Below, piece by piece: positions 36,150 through 46,857 of a stretch of 64,000 nucleotides of DNA. The DNA lies in contig NC_052510.1 of the NCBI RefSeq assembly GCF_014356525.2, positions 13,626,778 to 13,690,777 of the forward strand. Reading direction: 5' to 3'. Both the position numbers and the translations under genes were made by a program. Positions within the stretch are counted from its first letter, which is position 1, and each line of letters opens with the position of its first letter. The notes beneath the pieces were generated by a model that saw nothing but the letters and a program-made list of their open reading frames with translations, was not told where the DNA came from and did not search any database. This DNA is from Nilaparvata lugens. Its lineage: Eukaryota > Arthropoda > Insecta > Hemiptera > Delphacidae.

Positions 36150-37160
36150 CTATACAGTCAATACATTGACTCTCTGTCAAAAGGAAACCTTGAAGATGTA
36201 ATAATGTGACAACCGTTCATGCTTTGGAACAAACCCTCATTCGATCATCTAAAACTCATAGGTGAGTGATTGGAATACCTAGTTCTTCAAAGGCTTTCCT
36301 AAAATGGCTGCTACTATATAAATAAATCTTCCATCAAAGATATTCTGTTCAAGTATGTTGACATCATTATGGATATCACTGGAGGGTGTGAAGAAAGTCA
36401 TCGAAGGAAGTAAAACAATAATAATGAGAGATGAGAATGATTTCCAGAAGCATAACCTTCTCACGAGAACATTACATTTTTCTTCAAGACTCTGATGGAA
36501 AACAGAATCTGCATAATGTTATCAATGGTCTGGAAGCAAGTGAAGAAATGTGTGATTCTCTTTTGAATGTAAAAAGAAATAGTTATTCGGTCTCCAACGA
36601 TTTTTATCTCAACATAGTTGTGGCAAATTGTAAAAGTGTATTCTCACCTATAAAAAAACAGAGCTCTGTCATTCTCCACGATGCACTTAAACAAAAAATC
36701 CTAGTTTTAGTTCATTCTAGAACAAAAAGATCTGATCTCTGTATTTTTACTAGGTAGCTGTTTAAAGATAATTCAACATTGAAGTTTTAGTGCAGCATGC
36801 ATTTTTACAATAACCGCAATCTCTGTCAACATCTGATGGATATTTGAAAAAAAACTATTAATCTCACTTGGCCCATGAAATTGTAAGTGGAACTAGTTGT
36901 GGATTTGACTAAATCCCTAAATATCGTTGACAAATTCTCGTAATGATAACATGGCTCTCCTGAATTCAACTCCAACTTCACTTTTCAAAACTTTCAATAC
37001 GCTGCAAGATTATAGAAACTTTGTGATGAGAAGAATCATGAAAATTCTCAATGAAGATGGAGTGATACAGGTGGACATTGTTTTTCATGTCTATGGTCTA
37101 AATTCAAACAAAAGTAGTGAACATACTAGAAGCAGCAAAGTAAAAGAATCACTCCAATAA
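36150..37160 (+). pseudogene. Decayed coding-like region of unknown family
   Basis: Two open frames (36431-36757, 108 codons; 36927-37160, 77 codons) have balanced codon-like composition, unlike the surrounding AT-rich DNA. The second includes VQVDIVFHVYGLNSNKSS-like spacing (seen: GVIQVDIVFHVYGLN, then SSEHTRSSK). That weakly recalls a 'D-V-V-F-D-x-Y...S-I-K...R' segment found in multi-copy uncharacterised invertebrate proteins. Stops separate the pieces. I cannot name a function, and the comparison is from memory. Confidence 0.3.
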
Positions 37161-37882
37161 TAGGCTCTCCAAACCATCGAGACTTGATTTCTAAATCTGT
37201 GGCAAAGATTTGCACGTTAACATACGTTAGCTACGTGCAGGAATACATTCATTCATTCATTTGTGGATTGAATTACAAATCATATAAATATTATGTTTGA
37301 GAAAGAATCACAGGCATGGCCCAAAACTATTCTATTCCCAACTTTTGATACTGAATAACTTGTTACTATTTCAAAACAGTCTGAACGGGAATACCATAAT
37401 GGATGAATCAATCAAAAGTTAGTGAAATACCATTATAATAATACTGTTAGAAATAATTTGAATGAATATTAAAATTTTCATTTCATTTTGATTTGACACA
37501 TATATATTATTATAATTTATTGGATATAATTTCTCGAAAGTTCACGACAAACTGAAGATTCATGAAAGATAATAACTTTCATACTAAACATAATTATTAT
37601 TATGATAAAAAATGAATGATGAATTCCATATCCATCTTTAAGAACTAAGAAATTCCACAAACACTTCTTGGAAATTAACTGACCACACTATATCAAGTAA
37701 GCGTGGCCAGTGTGTAATTAATAATTTAGCCTGCAGCGCATCACAATAAATGACTTTGAAATAAAAACAATAAAACACAAACACATATTAATATTTTCAT
37801 TATTCTATCTTAATATATTCCTTGAAACCCAAGTTTCGTTTTTTCAAACAGTCATTTCTTAGTTTCCTTGCAGAATGAGATG

Positions 37883-38582
37883 AAGTTTGTAATTTTGACC
37901 ATAATTTGTATATTATGATGAGAATTATTAATTATTGAGGCTTGAGAGTTGAAAAATCGTGTTCAGCGACCGAAAATACATAAGATAGCGTTCCTGAAAT
38001 ACATAATTTGAATGCATAGACTAGTAGGAGCGATGCGATAGACAGGCCACTACGCGCATTAATCATGGGGAGGACCGCGCCGCAGCGTAACAGTGCTACT
38101 TATCCCCCTCCCACCGCCGCATCTATGATCGTAACCCCCAAACTATATATATCATTGGATTCAGGAAGAAACGGCCTACAACGTTTATTGAGAACCTTTT
38201 CCTCTAAGTCGGCCAACGACTTAAATATTCGAAAAATAATAAAAAGTCCATAATAAAAAAATACATTTTTCGAGATATTTTATTTTTTTACGGAAAAACT
38301 ATGCGGTTTATCGCAAAAATGTAGAGGACCACATTGAAAGCCAGTTATGTGTACATAATATTGAGAAAAAATTCAAAGCTGTACTATGAATAGTAACTGC
38401 AGGACAGGTGATTTTATAAGCGCGCGTTTTTTACAACTTTCCCCCCTCCCCCCCAATCTGTCGACCACCCTGGGACGTGACGACATCGAGTTTCATATAC
38501 ACTAAATACCCCCTAACAATAATCCGGAGTCAAATTCTCTGCCTCTCTCATGTATGCTCAATGTAAGCCAGCGCCTGGACTA
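37883..38582 (-). repeat. Right arm of the long inverted repeat
   Basis: Reverse complement of 34332-35030. Visible differences include ttaaatattcg against gaatattcaa and a 1-bp change in the tagggggt-tttagtg segment. Confidence 0.9.
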
Positions 38583-38689
38583 CCCGGCTTTTCTTGTCCG
38601 CTTTTCTACTCCTCCATCCTCTTCTACTCAATCTTTAAACTTGTTCTACATCATCTGCCTCTTTTATCTCTCTTGTTTTTCACTTCAGC

Positions 38690-39600
38690 TTCTTCTAAAA
38701 CTTATTTTTCTCCTCCTCCTCCTTATTGTTCTTCTCATTATTTATCATCAGCATATTTTTTCTTTTACTTCATCTTCATCATCATCATCTTCTTCTTCTT
38801 CTTCTTCTTCTTCTTCTTCTTCTACTTCTTCTCTTCTTCTTCTTCTTCTTCTTCTTCTTCTTCTTCTTCTTCTTCTTCTTCTTCTTCTTCTTCTTCTTCT
38901 TCTTCTTCTTCTTCTTCTTCTTCTCCTTCTTCCTCTCCGCTCCACCTTCTGATTTGTATTCTATTTCCCTCACCTCCTGTTATTCCTTCCTCTCCTCTCT
39001 TCTTACTACTTATATTCTCAACACTGTTTTCTTTTCTTGACATTCCTCTACATCTTCTTCTCCGACTTGCGCTTTTCCTACTTCATCTTCTTGTTCACCA
39101 TCACCCTTTACATTATCATCTCTGCTTTACCTCTTCTGCTCCTTCTTCACGAGCTTTGTATTCAATTTCTCTTATCAGCTGCCAATTCATCTTCACCACG
39201 CTTACCTCGTCTCCCTTCATCACTTTTTCTTCTCTTGCTTTTCCTTTTCATTTTTTTCACCATCTTCTAATCGTTCCCCCTCATCTACAATTCTCTCACC
39301 TTTTTCCTCCCATTGGATTTCCTCTCGCTTCCCACCTGTTTTTTTATCTTCCATTTACTTTTCTTCTTCTTCTCTTGATTAGTATCCTTTCTCGTTCCTG
39401 TCGTTTTCAATTTTTTTCCCATTAGATCTCCCTGTACTTCTCCATCATATCTAGTCTTTCTTGACTTTTCATATGTTTTCTTATCCAACCCTTTCATCCA
39501 CCATCTATTGCTCTCATCTTCATTTTTTTCTATTCTCGAATTCTTTTTCTTCTTCTCTTCTTCTTCCACCGAAAATCTGGGTTCCTTTATATCAATAATT
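38690..39600. repeat. Pyrimidine-rich block with a long (TTC)n array
   Basis: A (TTC)n array runs from about 38788 to 38923, broken only near 38821-38835, and is flanked by about 650 bp of degenerate C/T-rich sequence to 39.6 kb. All frames across it (up to 291 codons, poly-Ser, poly-Leu or poly-Phe by frame) are artefacts. The pyrimidines are on the plus strand, opposite to the blocks at 12, 27 and 33 kb. Confidence 0.95.
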
Positions 39601-39776
39601 CTCTATATTCTACATCCTTGCCCCTCACCTAGCCTTAATATCCCCCCACTTGTACCTTTCATATTTTCCACTCTCCTGTAGATTCAGCAGATTTAATCAC
39701 CCATCATTTTCATTTTCAGCATGCATTTTCAAAAAATATGTTATTATGTACTATTATTGTAATTTATTTTCACTTT

Positions 39777-40553
39777 CCTTGCCCTATTTCCGAAAAAAAA
39801 TTAAGGTATCCCAATTTCTAAATTTCTATACGTTTCAAGGTCCCCTGAGTCCAAAAAAGTGGTTTTTGGGTATTGGTCTGTATGTGTGTGTGTGTGTGTA
39901 TGTATGAGTGTATGTGTGTCTGTGTACAAGTCAACGGAATGACTTGAAATTTGGAACTTAAGGTCCTTAGAATATAAGGATCCGACACAAACAATTTCGA
40001 TCAAATGCAATAATTCAAGATGGCGGCTAAAATGGCGAAAATGTTGTCAAAAACAGGGTTTTTTCGATTTTCTCGAAAACGGCCTCAACGATTTTGATCA
40101 AATTTAAACTTAAAATAGTCATTGATAAACTCTATCAACTGCCACAAATCCCATATCTGTAAAAATTCCAGGAGTTCCGCCCCGTCTATGCAAAGTTTGA
40201 TTTTAGATTCTCAATTATCGGGCTTCAGATGCAATTTAAGCAAAAAATTCCAAGCGGAAAAGATTGAGCATGAAAATCTCCACAATTAATGTCTAATAAC
40301 ATTTTGCACCTAAAATTGGAAATAAGCTCGAAATTCGGAAAAATGTTATTATTCCAATTGCAAACTGTTGATACTATTAAATCATTCACTATGAAGAGAT
40401 AGCAGATATCGTGTGTCTCCAGCGTTATTGTCCTGTCACCAGCTGGCTCAGATATTTGAATAGTAGACTCTTATGCGCGTGAACACTAGCGTCAGGTGAT
40501 CAATTTTCATAACGGCAAGGAAAATTGTGGGAGAGCGCCACACCAGATTTTTT
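39777..40553 (-). repeat. About 780-bp dispersed repeat, left copy of an inverted pair
   Basis: It is the reverse complement of 42067-42897, sharing cgtttcaaggtcccctgagt, a (GT)n run, caagatggcggctaaaatgg, aattccaggagttccgcccc and agccagctggtgaca-type positions. A short terminal segment present in the right copy (the part with caatactttccttac) is missing here. Confidence 0.85.
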
Positions 40554-40639
40554 TATCATAGACGTAGTATTATTTTGTTTATTATTACACAGTGTTTGTC
40601 AAAGGTCTTGTCAGACCTGGCAATGTTAGATGTATTAAA

Positions 40640-40760
40640 TTAATATCAAATATCTTCTTCTTCTCCTTTTTCTTCTTATTTTTCTTCTTATTTTTCTTCT
40701 TCTTCTTCTTCTTCTTCTTCTTCTTCTTCTTCTTCTTCTTCTTCTTCTTCTTCTTGTACT
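40640..40760. repeat. (TTC)n array
   Basis: About 23 perfect ttc units (40687-40755) preceded by ttcttatttttcttc variants. The 101-codon poly-Phe frame is an artefact. Confidence 0.95.
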
Positions 40761-41316
40761 GTTCTTATTATTCTCCTTCTTTCTTCTTCTGCTTTGTACG
40801 TCACCTTATTCTCACCTCCTGCTATTTCTTCCTCGTCTTCTTATCCTTCTCAATCTCTCTCTTCTTTTTTACCTCAATGCAGAGAGGAAGCATGTAATCG
40901 GACTGCTAGTTTTGGCACTTGACAGGCAGTTATCTAATTGCCAGACTACTATTTCACACCTCACACCTCCGTTCGCAAATCAGTTGTCAGTAGCTGCCCA
41001 GTAATGACACGCCATAAGTAGTAGTAACTAGTAACTAGTAATCGTAATAGTTGACTCAATCTCAATTAGTGGTAATGGCCGAGTTTTTTTGTGGTGCTCA
41101 GTCTGCCTTTAAACAGCTTCAACTACATGAGAAACCTGTAAAGCTTATATGCGGGTAGATAGGGGCCTTGAAAGTGTGAAAAATACTGGAAATGGTGTTA
41201 AGTAGGACCACACGAGTAACCCAATAATAATTAGTGGGCTGAGAGCTGAGATTGTTTAGGAGGCCCCTACCATGGATCAGGTTTACAAGCCTGGACACTT
41301 TTCACTCTATAAAATA

Positions 41317-42043
41317 CTAGCCGTCAGGCTCGCTTCGCTTGCCATACCCCCGGCTTGATCGTCCAACAATGAGATCAGCGGGCTCGCTTCGCTCGCCTGC
41401 ATGTAGACCTCAGCGGAACCTCTGTACCGAATTTGAACGTATTATGTCAATTTGATCACGAAAAACACCTGTTACTATATCGGCGTATCTTTGGCGAACA
41501 AAATTCTTCCACCTCAGCTAAACCTGTGTACTGAATTATTTTATATATATTACCATCAGTTATTGAAAAAGGTGAGGAAACGCAGAAAAGCTGAGAAAAC
41601 GCTAATTTTGGCTAATTGGATAAATTGGTATTTAGGAGGCCCTGGATAAATGCATTTCAATTTTCAACTTGGTGCCAACCTAACAAAGTCAACTCAACTT
41701 AATGCCAACCAGACAAAATTTTTAATTTAGTTACCAGAACAACTGTTTCGAAGAGGTACTCTCTCTAGATTACAGTTCTATATTAACATATGGTATGGAC
41801 ATTTCAATTATAATAATTTTAAGATATTGGAATAAGAAGAATATACATGCTAAAAGAACTTTAAACCCTTAAAAACCACCCTTAGAGTTAAAATATCGCC
41901 AAAAGATTTCTTAGTGCGCCTCTAAAGGGCCAACTGAACATACCTACCAAATTTGAACGTTTTTGGTCCGGTACATTTTTAGTTCTGCGAGTGAGTGAGT
42001 CAGTCAGTGAGTGAGTGCCATTTCGCTTTTATATTTATATAGA
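41317..42043 (-). mobile_element. Complete non-autonomous Helitron, 727 bp
   Basis: On the minus strand it begins TCTATATAAATATAAAAGCG right after a host A (42044) and ends ...GACGGCTAG right before a host T (41316), the canonical A|TC...CTAG|T arrangement. Just inside the 3' end are GC-rich stem-loops built on aagcgaagcgagcc. Near the 5' end are the CACTCACTGACTGAC-type repeats often seen in insect Helitrons. No Rep/helicase coding is present, so it would depend on an autonomous relative. Confidence 0.85.
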
Positions 42044-42066
42044 TATCTCTCAAATACTATCTAAAA

Positions 42067-42897
42067 AAAATCTGGTGTGGCGCATTCCTTGCCGTTATGA
42101 AAATTGATCACCTGACGCTAGTGTCCACGGGCATGAGTCTACTATTCAAAATATCTGAGCCAGCTGGTGACAGCACAATAACGCTGGAGACACACGATAT
42201 CTGCTATCTCTTCATAGTGAATAATTTAATAGAATCAACAGTTGCCAACAGTTTGCAATTGGATAATCACATTTTCTCGAATTTCGAGCTTATTTTCAAT
42301 TTTAGATGAAAATGTTACTAAACATTAATTGTAGATCTTTTCCGCTTTGAATTTTTTGCTTAAATTGTATCTGAAGCCTGATAATTGGGAATCTGAAATC
42401 AAACTTTGCATAGACGGGGCGGAACTCCTGGAATTTTTACAGATATGGGACTTGTGGCAGTTGATAGAGCTTATCAATGACTATTTTAAGTGTAAATTTG
42501 ATCAAAATCGTTGGAGCCGTTTTCGAGAAAATCGCAAAAAACCCTGTTTTTGACAACATTTTCGCCATTTTAGCCGCCATCTTGAATTGCATTTGATCGA
42601 AATTGTTTGTGTCAGATCCTTATATTCTAAGGACCTTAAGTTCCAAATTTCAAGTCATTCCGTTAGTTGGGAGATGAGATATCGTGTACACAGACACACA
42701 TACACTCATACATACACACACCAAATACACTTCAAATACAGTACACAAACCAACACCCAAACAGTACATACAGACCAATACCCAAAAACCACTTTTTTGG
42801 ACTCAGGGGACCTTGAAACGTATAGAAATTTAGAAATTGGGGTACCTTAATTTTTTTCGGAAAGCAATACTTTCCTTACCTATGGTAATAGGGCAAG
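42067..42897 (+). repeat. About 830-bp dispersed repeat, right copy of an inverted pair
   Basis: It starts tctggtgtggcgca and ends with a stem around ggaaagcaatactttcc then ggtaatagggcaagga. Partner of 39777-40553; a 3'-end-only copy lies at 48181-48258. The internal open frames (42097-42850) are this repeat and are not conserved as coding. Confidence 0.85.
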
Positions 42898-43298
42898 GAG
42901 AGTAAAAATACTTCTCATTCTTATAAAACAATACTTCACATACAGTGCAACATACAACAAAATGATGTACAGTGCTACCTCGACGAGCAATGTAGAGTCT
43001 ACACTACACAGCTTGAATATTGTGCTAAAATACAGCACTACTGCTATTTGAAAGTGTTTGATAAGATATTGACTTAAAGATATTAACTTCAATGAGAAAA
43101 ACAACAATCTCAACAATAATTGTTGTGCTCTATTCCTCAATAAAGTATATGAGTAATATACTAGAAATTCTAATTTATCTAGGTAAATAAATTAATAACT
43201 TGAAAGAATGTCCTGAATTTGGAAGACTAGCAATAGGCTATTTATTGGCAAACATTTATTGCTAAAATTCTCTATGTTAACTACAGTCGCGAAGATAA
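42898..43298. other. Nothing recognised
   Basis: AT-rich; an 86-codon hydrophobic minus frame has no support. Confidence 0.35.
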
Positions 43299-43484
43299 TA
43301 AAGCTACGTTTACACCAAAGTGATTAACAAAATGTTTATTTCTCCGTCTTTACTATTGGATTGAACATAACTTATCATACACATGATAAAAATATGTGTT
43401 TGTCAAGTTCCGTTCAATCTAACAGAATCTATAAGGACAGAAAAATAAACATTTTGTTAATAGCTTTGGTGTAAACGCACCTTA
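43299..43484. mobile_element. MITE, about 185 bp, about 48-bp inverted repeats
   Basis: The left end is aaagctacgtttacaccaaa and the right-end complement aaggtgcgtttacaccaaag; both continue through ttaacaaaatgtttattt. Confidence 0.85.
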
Positions 43485-44571
43485 GGCCTATTGAATAAAA
43501 TTGATGAGAATATGTATTTATAATCAATATGGGATGCATCCTTATACTAAACATGAAAAATTCCACAAAATATTATATGGATATAACATATTGTATTTCA
43601 TATGTGTATTATGAAATGTAAATAAATAAATAACCGAAGCAAAATGCATCCCAATGCATTTTTGAAACCATTTACTCATAGTTATAGTTCCACTATTTCA
43701 CATTAAACATGACTTATAAAATCAAAATTGTAGTAGAATGATTGATTTAAGTAACGACCATTAAAAAATGATCTGAATCCAGTATAACCAATCTGTAATG
43801 CATTCTCCACACCATTACTCACATTCTCAGCAACATTTAGTTATCACTCCACTGTTTCACATCAAACAGAGCAGCTAAAAATAAACTCGTAAAAAATTAT
43901 TGACCCTTAGTATAATGAATACTTTATCAACTCTACATATTACATGGGTATAATTGTTCTGAAAAACATCGCCAATGCATTTTCAACACCATTAATCACA
44001 TTTAGTTATCACACCACTATTTCACATCAAACAGAACTAATAAAAATAAAGTGGTTATAAAGATGACACAAACAGAACTATGAGAACTCATTAACCAACC
44101 ATGAAGTGTTCTCCACTCGGGCCATGTGTGTGACAGCCATGTGATAATATTCTCAAGAAGTTACACTTGGCCATAAAAAGGTGACGAAACCCTAATTGCA
44201 GGCCAGATACAATGAAAACTCACTTACGGCTTATGGTAAGAACTGAGGATGACTGGATTTGCAAGAGTTTTAATGACGTTTGAAGAGCGCGACTGAACCG
44301 TTAACAGTGTGAAGTACCCTGCCAAACGCTGGACATAAACTGTCTGGCAATAATAATCGCACTGCTGCAGACTTCATTCAAAATAAACGTTGACTCATTG
44401 ATGGAGGAAGCCACCACTCGAGGCTAGGAAAGGCAAATCGCAATCATGCCTGTAATAATCAGCGATGTTCAACACATCTGCCTGCAAGGCACGGTCCAAT
44501 TAAGGTCAGTCAGGTCGAAGCCAGTCAACTGGTAGGCAATTCGGACAATATCGGACCAACCGATCACATGG
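43485..44571. other. Unannotated; degenerate local repeats then a GC-richer part
   Basis: Around 43650-44060 the phrases 'caatgcatttt', 'caccatta-tcacat' and 'tttcacatcaaacagaact' recur three times, so an old tandem array is likely. From 44090 to 44570 the composition is more balanced, with no coding frame above 60 codons. Confidence 0.4.
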
Positions 44572-44740
44572 AAATTTCATTTCATTTATTTATAGACAGA
44601 TACAATGCAGGTAAAAACAACAGGCATTCGCCCAAAACTACTTTAAACCTTAATTTGGAATACACAGTCTAGAGGTTATGTAAATGATAACTTAATTCAC
44701 ACACTTTTTTGAGCCCAAAATATGTATGTACTACAATAAT
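44572..44740 (-). mobile_element. LINE/SINE 3' tail
   Basis: On the minus strand the sequence runs cctgcattgtatctgtctat then aaataaatgaaatgaaatt, an A/T-rich short-repeat tail like other LINE tails here. No coding part. Confidence 0.45.
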
Positions 44741-45033
44741 TTTGAATTTATCGGATTAATTAATTACAAAATACAAATCCAAACGAAAATCTTCCTTCAC
44801 AATCACATAAAATATTAAAATTTCACTTAAATCCACAAATTATACTCATTCTAAAATTTCGAACGTCAAAACATCTCTATAACATCTATTTAAGTTAAAT
44901 GGAAGTGTACTTAGGAAAATGGAAGAAATATAAATGGCTTTCTAGTGAATTGTGGAATGGAGAAAACTATTAAAGAATATCATCAAATCCTTTATGTAAC
45001 TTATACAAACAATGCTAGTTTCTAGAATAATAT

Positions 45034-45295
45034 TGGGGCACCAAGCTTCGCTCGTTATTTATTTATTGATAAACAGAACACAATTCTTTAAAATGATTGG
45101 GGATGGACTAATATGCACAGCCCAAAACGGTTTCTTTCCCGAATTTTGATTTATACTCCAAAAAGTATTTATAGTCAAAAAATTCAGGTCCAATTTCCAG
45201 TCCAAACATTTGAAAACAGAAAAGTTCCAATTTAGACTGTTTACAAACCAAATTGAATAACAAAATAACACTCAATAATCACTTAAAACTGTAAT
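45034..45295 (-). mobile_element. 3' fragment of Helitron-like repeat
   Basis: It shares the terminal hairpin region (caccaagcttcgctcgttat) and the interior (ttctttaaaat-attgggga, cacagcccaaaacggtttct, aacaaaataacact) with 46076-46204. It abuts the 5' start of the next copy. Confidence 0.5.
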
Positions 45296-46070
45296 ATCCT
45301 ATTATATTAAGCGAGCAATTTCTGTATATATATATATATATAATATATATATATATATTATATATATATATATATGAATATGGTTATGTGGTTATCTTGT
45401 TACCTGGTTATGTGGTTATATGGGTATGTATTTTATATCCAATGGATCTCGAAAACGGCTTTAACGATTTTGATGAAATTTGCAACATAGTAGGTTTATG
45501 ATATAAAAATTCGATTGCACTAGGTCTCATCCCTGGGAAAACACACTGAACGACATTATAAGGATAATTCATCCTTAGAAAAACAGCTGAGACTTTCGTC
45601 GTCTGTGGATCGTAAAAAGTGAGCGAGTGATTCTGTGGAAAATCAAAATATCGCATCCCAGAAATTCATAAGCTGACGTATATCCAGCTGTAAAATATAA
45701 ACACGACCTAGAAGATAAAAAAACCGCAAAGGTAGACGCACACAGATTGTCATCGGACGGACAGCACGCATCGGACGGATCGGATTATTATATTTGATGC
45801 ATCGTCATTATTTGATGACGATATGTGTGCGCCTACCTTAAGAGTTTGAAAGTTTATTAGCTTTGCACGAAAGTTTGAAACTTTATTAGCAGATGCACTC
45901 AGCTGCTGGGTGGCTCTTAATCAATCAGCTTATTTCACGAGAATAATATTATCTGGAAATTTTAATCAACTTGATCGAAATAATATCTGATTTGTTGACA
46001 TGACATGGTATAACATTCATTTTGGTATATCATTCTAAATCAAAGTATATCATAATTTTCAAAGATAATC
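45296..46070 (+). mobile_element. Helitron-like repeat, plus copy of a palindromic pair
   Basis: It starts A|TCCTATTATATTAAGCGAGC, then has a (TA)n microsatellite (45325-45375) and tatccaatggatctcgaaaa. It carries a MITE at 45728-45840. The sequence from here to 46070 is mirrored in 46205-46857. Its own 3' terminus is missing. Confidence 0.5.
45728..45840. mobile_element. 113-bp palindromic MITE (aaaggtagacgcacaca)
   Basis: The left end aaaggtagacgcacacagat matches the right-end complement taaggtaggcgcacacatat, and both continue to gtcatc. The mirrored arm at 46531-46540 lacks it, so it inserted after the palindrome arms separated, or into one copy only. Confidence 0.8.
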
Positions 46071-46075
46071 AATAA

Positions 46076-46857
46076 TATCGGGGCACCGAGCTTCGCTCGT
46101 TATTTATTTATCGATAAACAGAACATAATTCTTTAAAATTATTGGGGAAGTACTAACAGGCACAGCCCAAAACGGTTTCTAAACAAAATAACACTTACTA
46201 ATCACTTAAAACTGTAAAATAATGATTAACTTTGAAAATTCTAATTTACTTTGATTTAGAATGATATACCATGTCATGTCAACAAATCGGATATTTTGAT
46301 CAAGTTGATTGAAATTTGTAGATAATATTTCTCGTGAGATAAGCTTTTTGATTGAGAGACCCCCAGCAGATGAATGCATCTGCTGAAAAAAGTTATAGTG
46401 TTGAAGGATTGAAAGAAAAATTAACTTTTTAGATGAATTAAGAAACATTGCGAAAATATGTTTTTATTTTAAATATGATAATTATTTTCCATCAATAAAT
46501 TATGAATAATTTTACCTTTCAAATCCTTTAGGTTTATTTATCTTTTAGGTCGTGTTTATATTTTACAGCTGGCTATACGTCAGCTTATGAATTTCATGGA
46601 TGAGATATTTTCATTTTCCACAGGCGACGAAAGTCTCAGCTGTTTTTCCATGGATAAATTATCCTTTTAATGTCGTTCAGCGAGTTTTCCCAGGGATGAG
46701 ACCTAGTGCAATCGAATTTTTATAACATAAACCTACTATGTTGCAAATTGCATCAAAAACGTTAGAACCGTTTTCGAGATCCGTTGGATATAAATACATA
46801 CTCATATAACCATATAACTATATTCATACAGAAATTGCTCGCTTAATATAATAGGAT
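46076..46857 (-). mobile_element. Helitron-like repeat, minus copy of a palindromic pair
   Basis: On the minus strand it begins A|TCCTATTATATTAAGCGAGC at 46857 and ends with the hairpin ACGAGCGAAGCTCGGTGCCC near 46080. Length about 780 bp. The family start and hairpin match 14270-14910. The 3' CTRR end is not evident because the neighbouring inverted copy joins there. Confidence 0.55.

Larger units (their letters stand above)
34332..38582. mobile_element. 4.25-kb unit bounded by about 700-bp inverted repeats
   Basis: The left arm 34332-35030 and right arm 37883-38582 are reverse complements over about 700 bp with only scattered single-base differences and small indels. The outer ends read tagtccaggcgctggcttac; the inner ends fade out after gaccataatttgtat and its complement. 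The interior (2.85 kb) holds decayed coding-like frames and a MITE. I see no target-site duplication at the exact arm ends. It could be a long-TIR or foldback-type DNA transposon, or two inverted copies of a repeat; the near identity favours common origin or gene conversion. Confidence 0.6.

Noticed and set aside
38550..39425. 291-codon open frame with long Ser/Phe runs, and overlapping frames
   Set aside because: It is the (TTC)n array and its pyrimidine-rich flanks. Other frames are also open, reading as poly-Leu, poly-Phe or, on the minus strand, poly-Glu, poly-Arg or poly-Lys.
39801..42850. Frames of 65-94 codons in the inverted dispersed repeats
   Set aside because: The same sequence appears as both strands of one repeat with (GT)n inside; no frame is preserved between copies.
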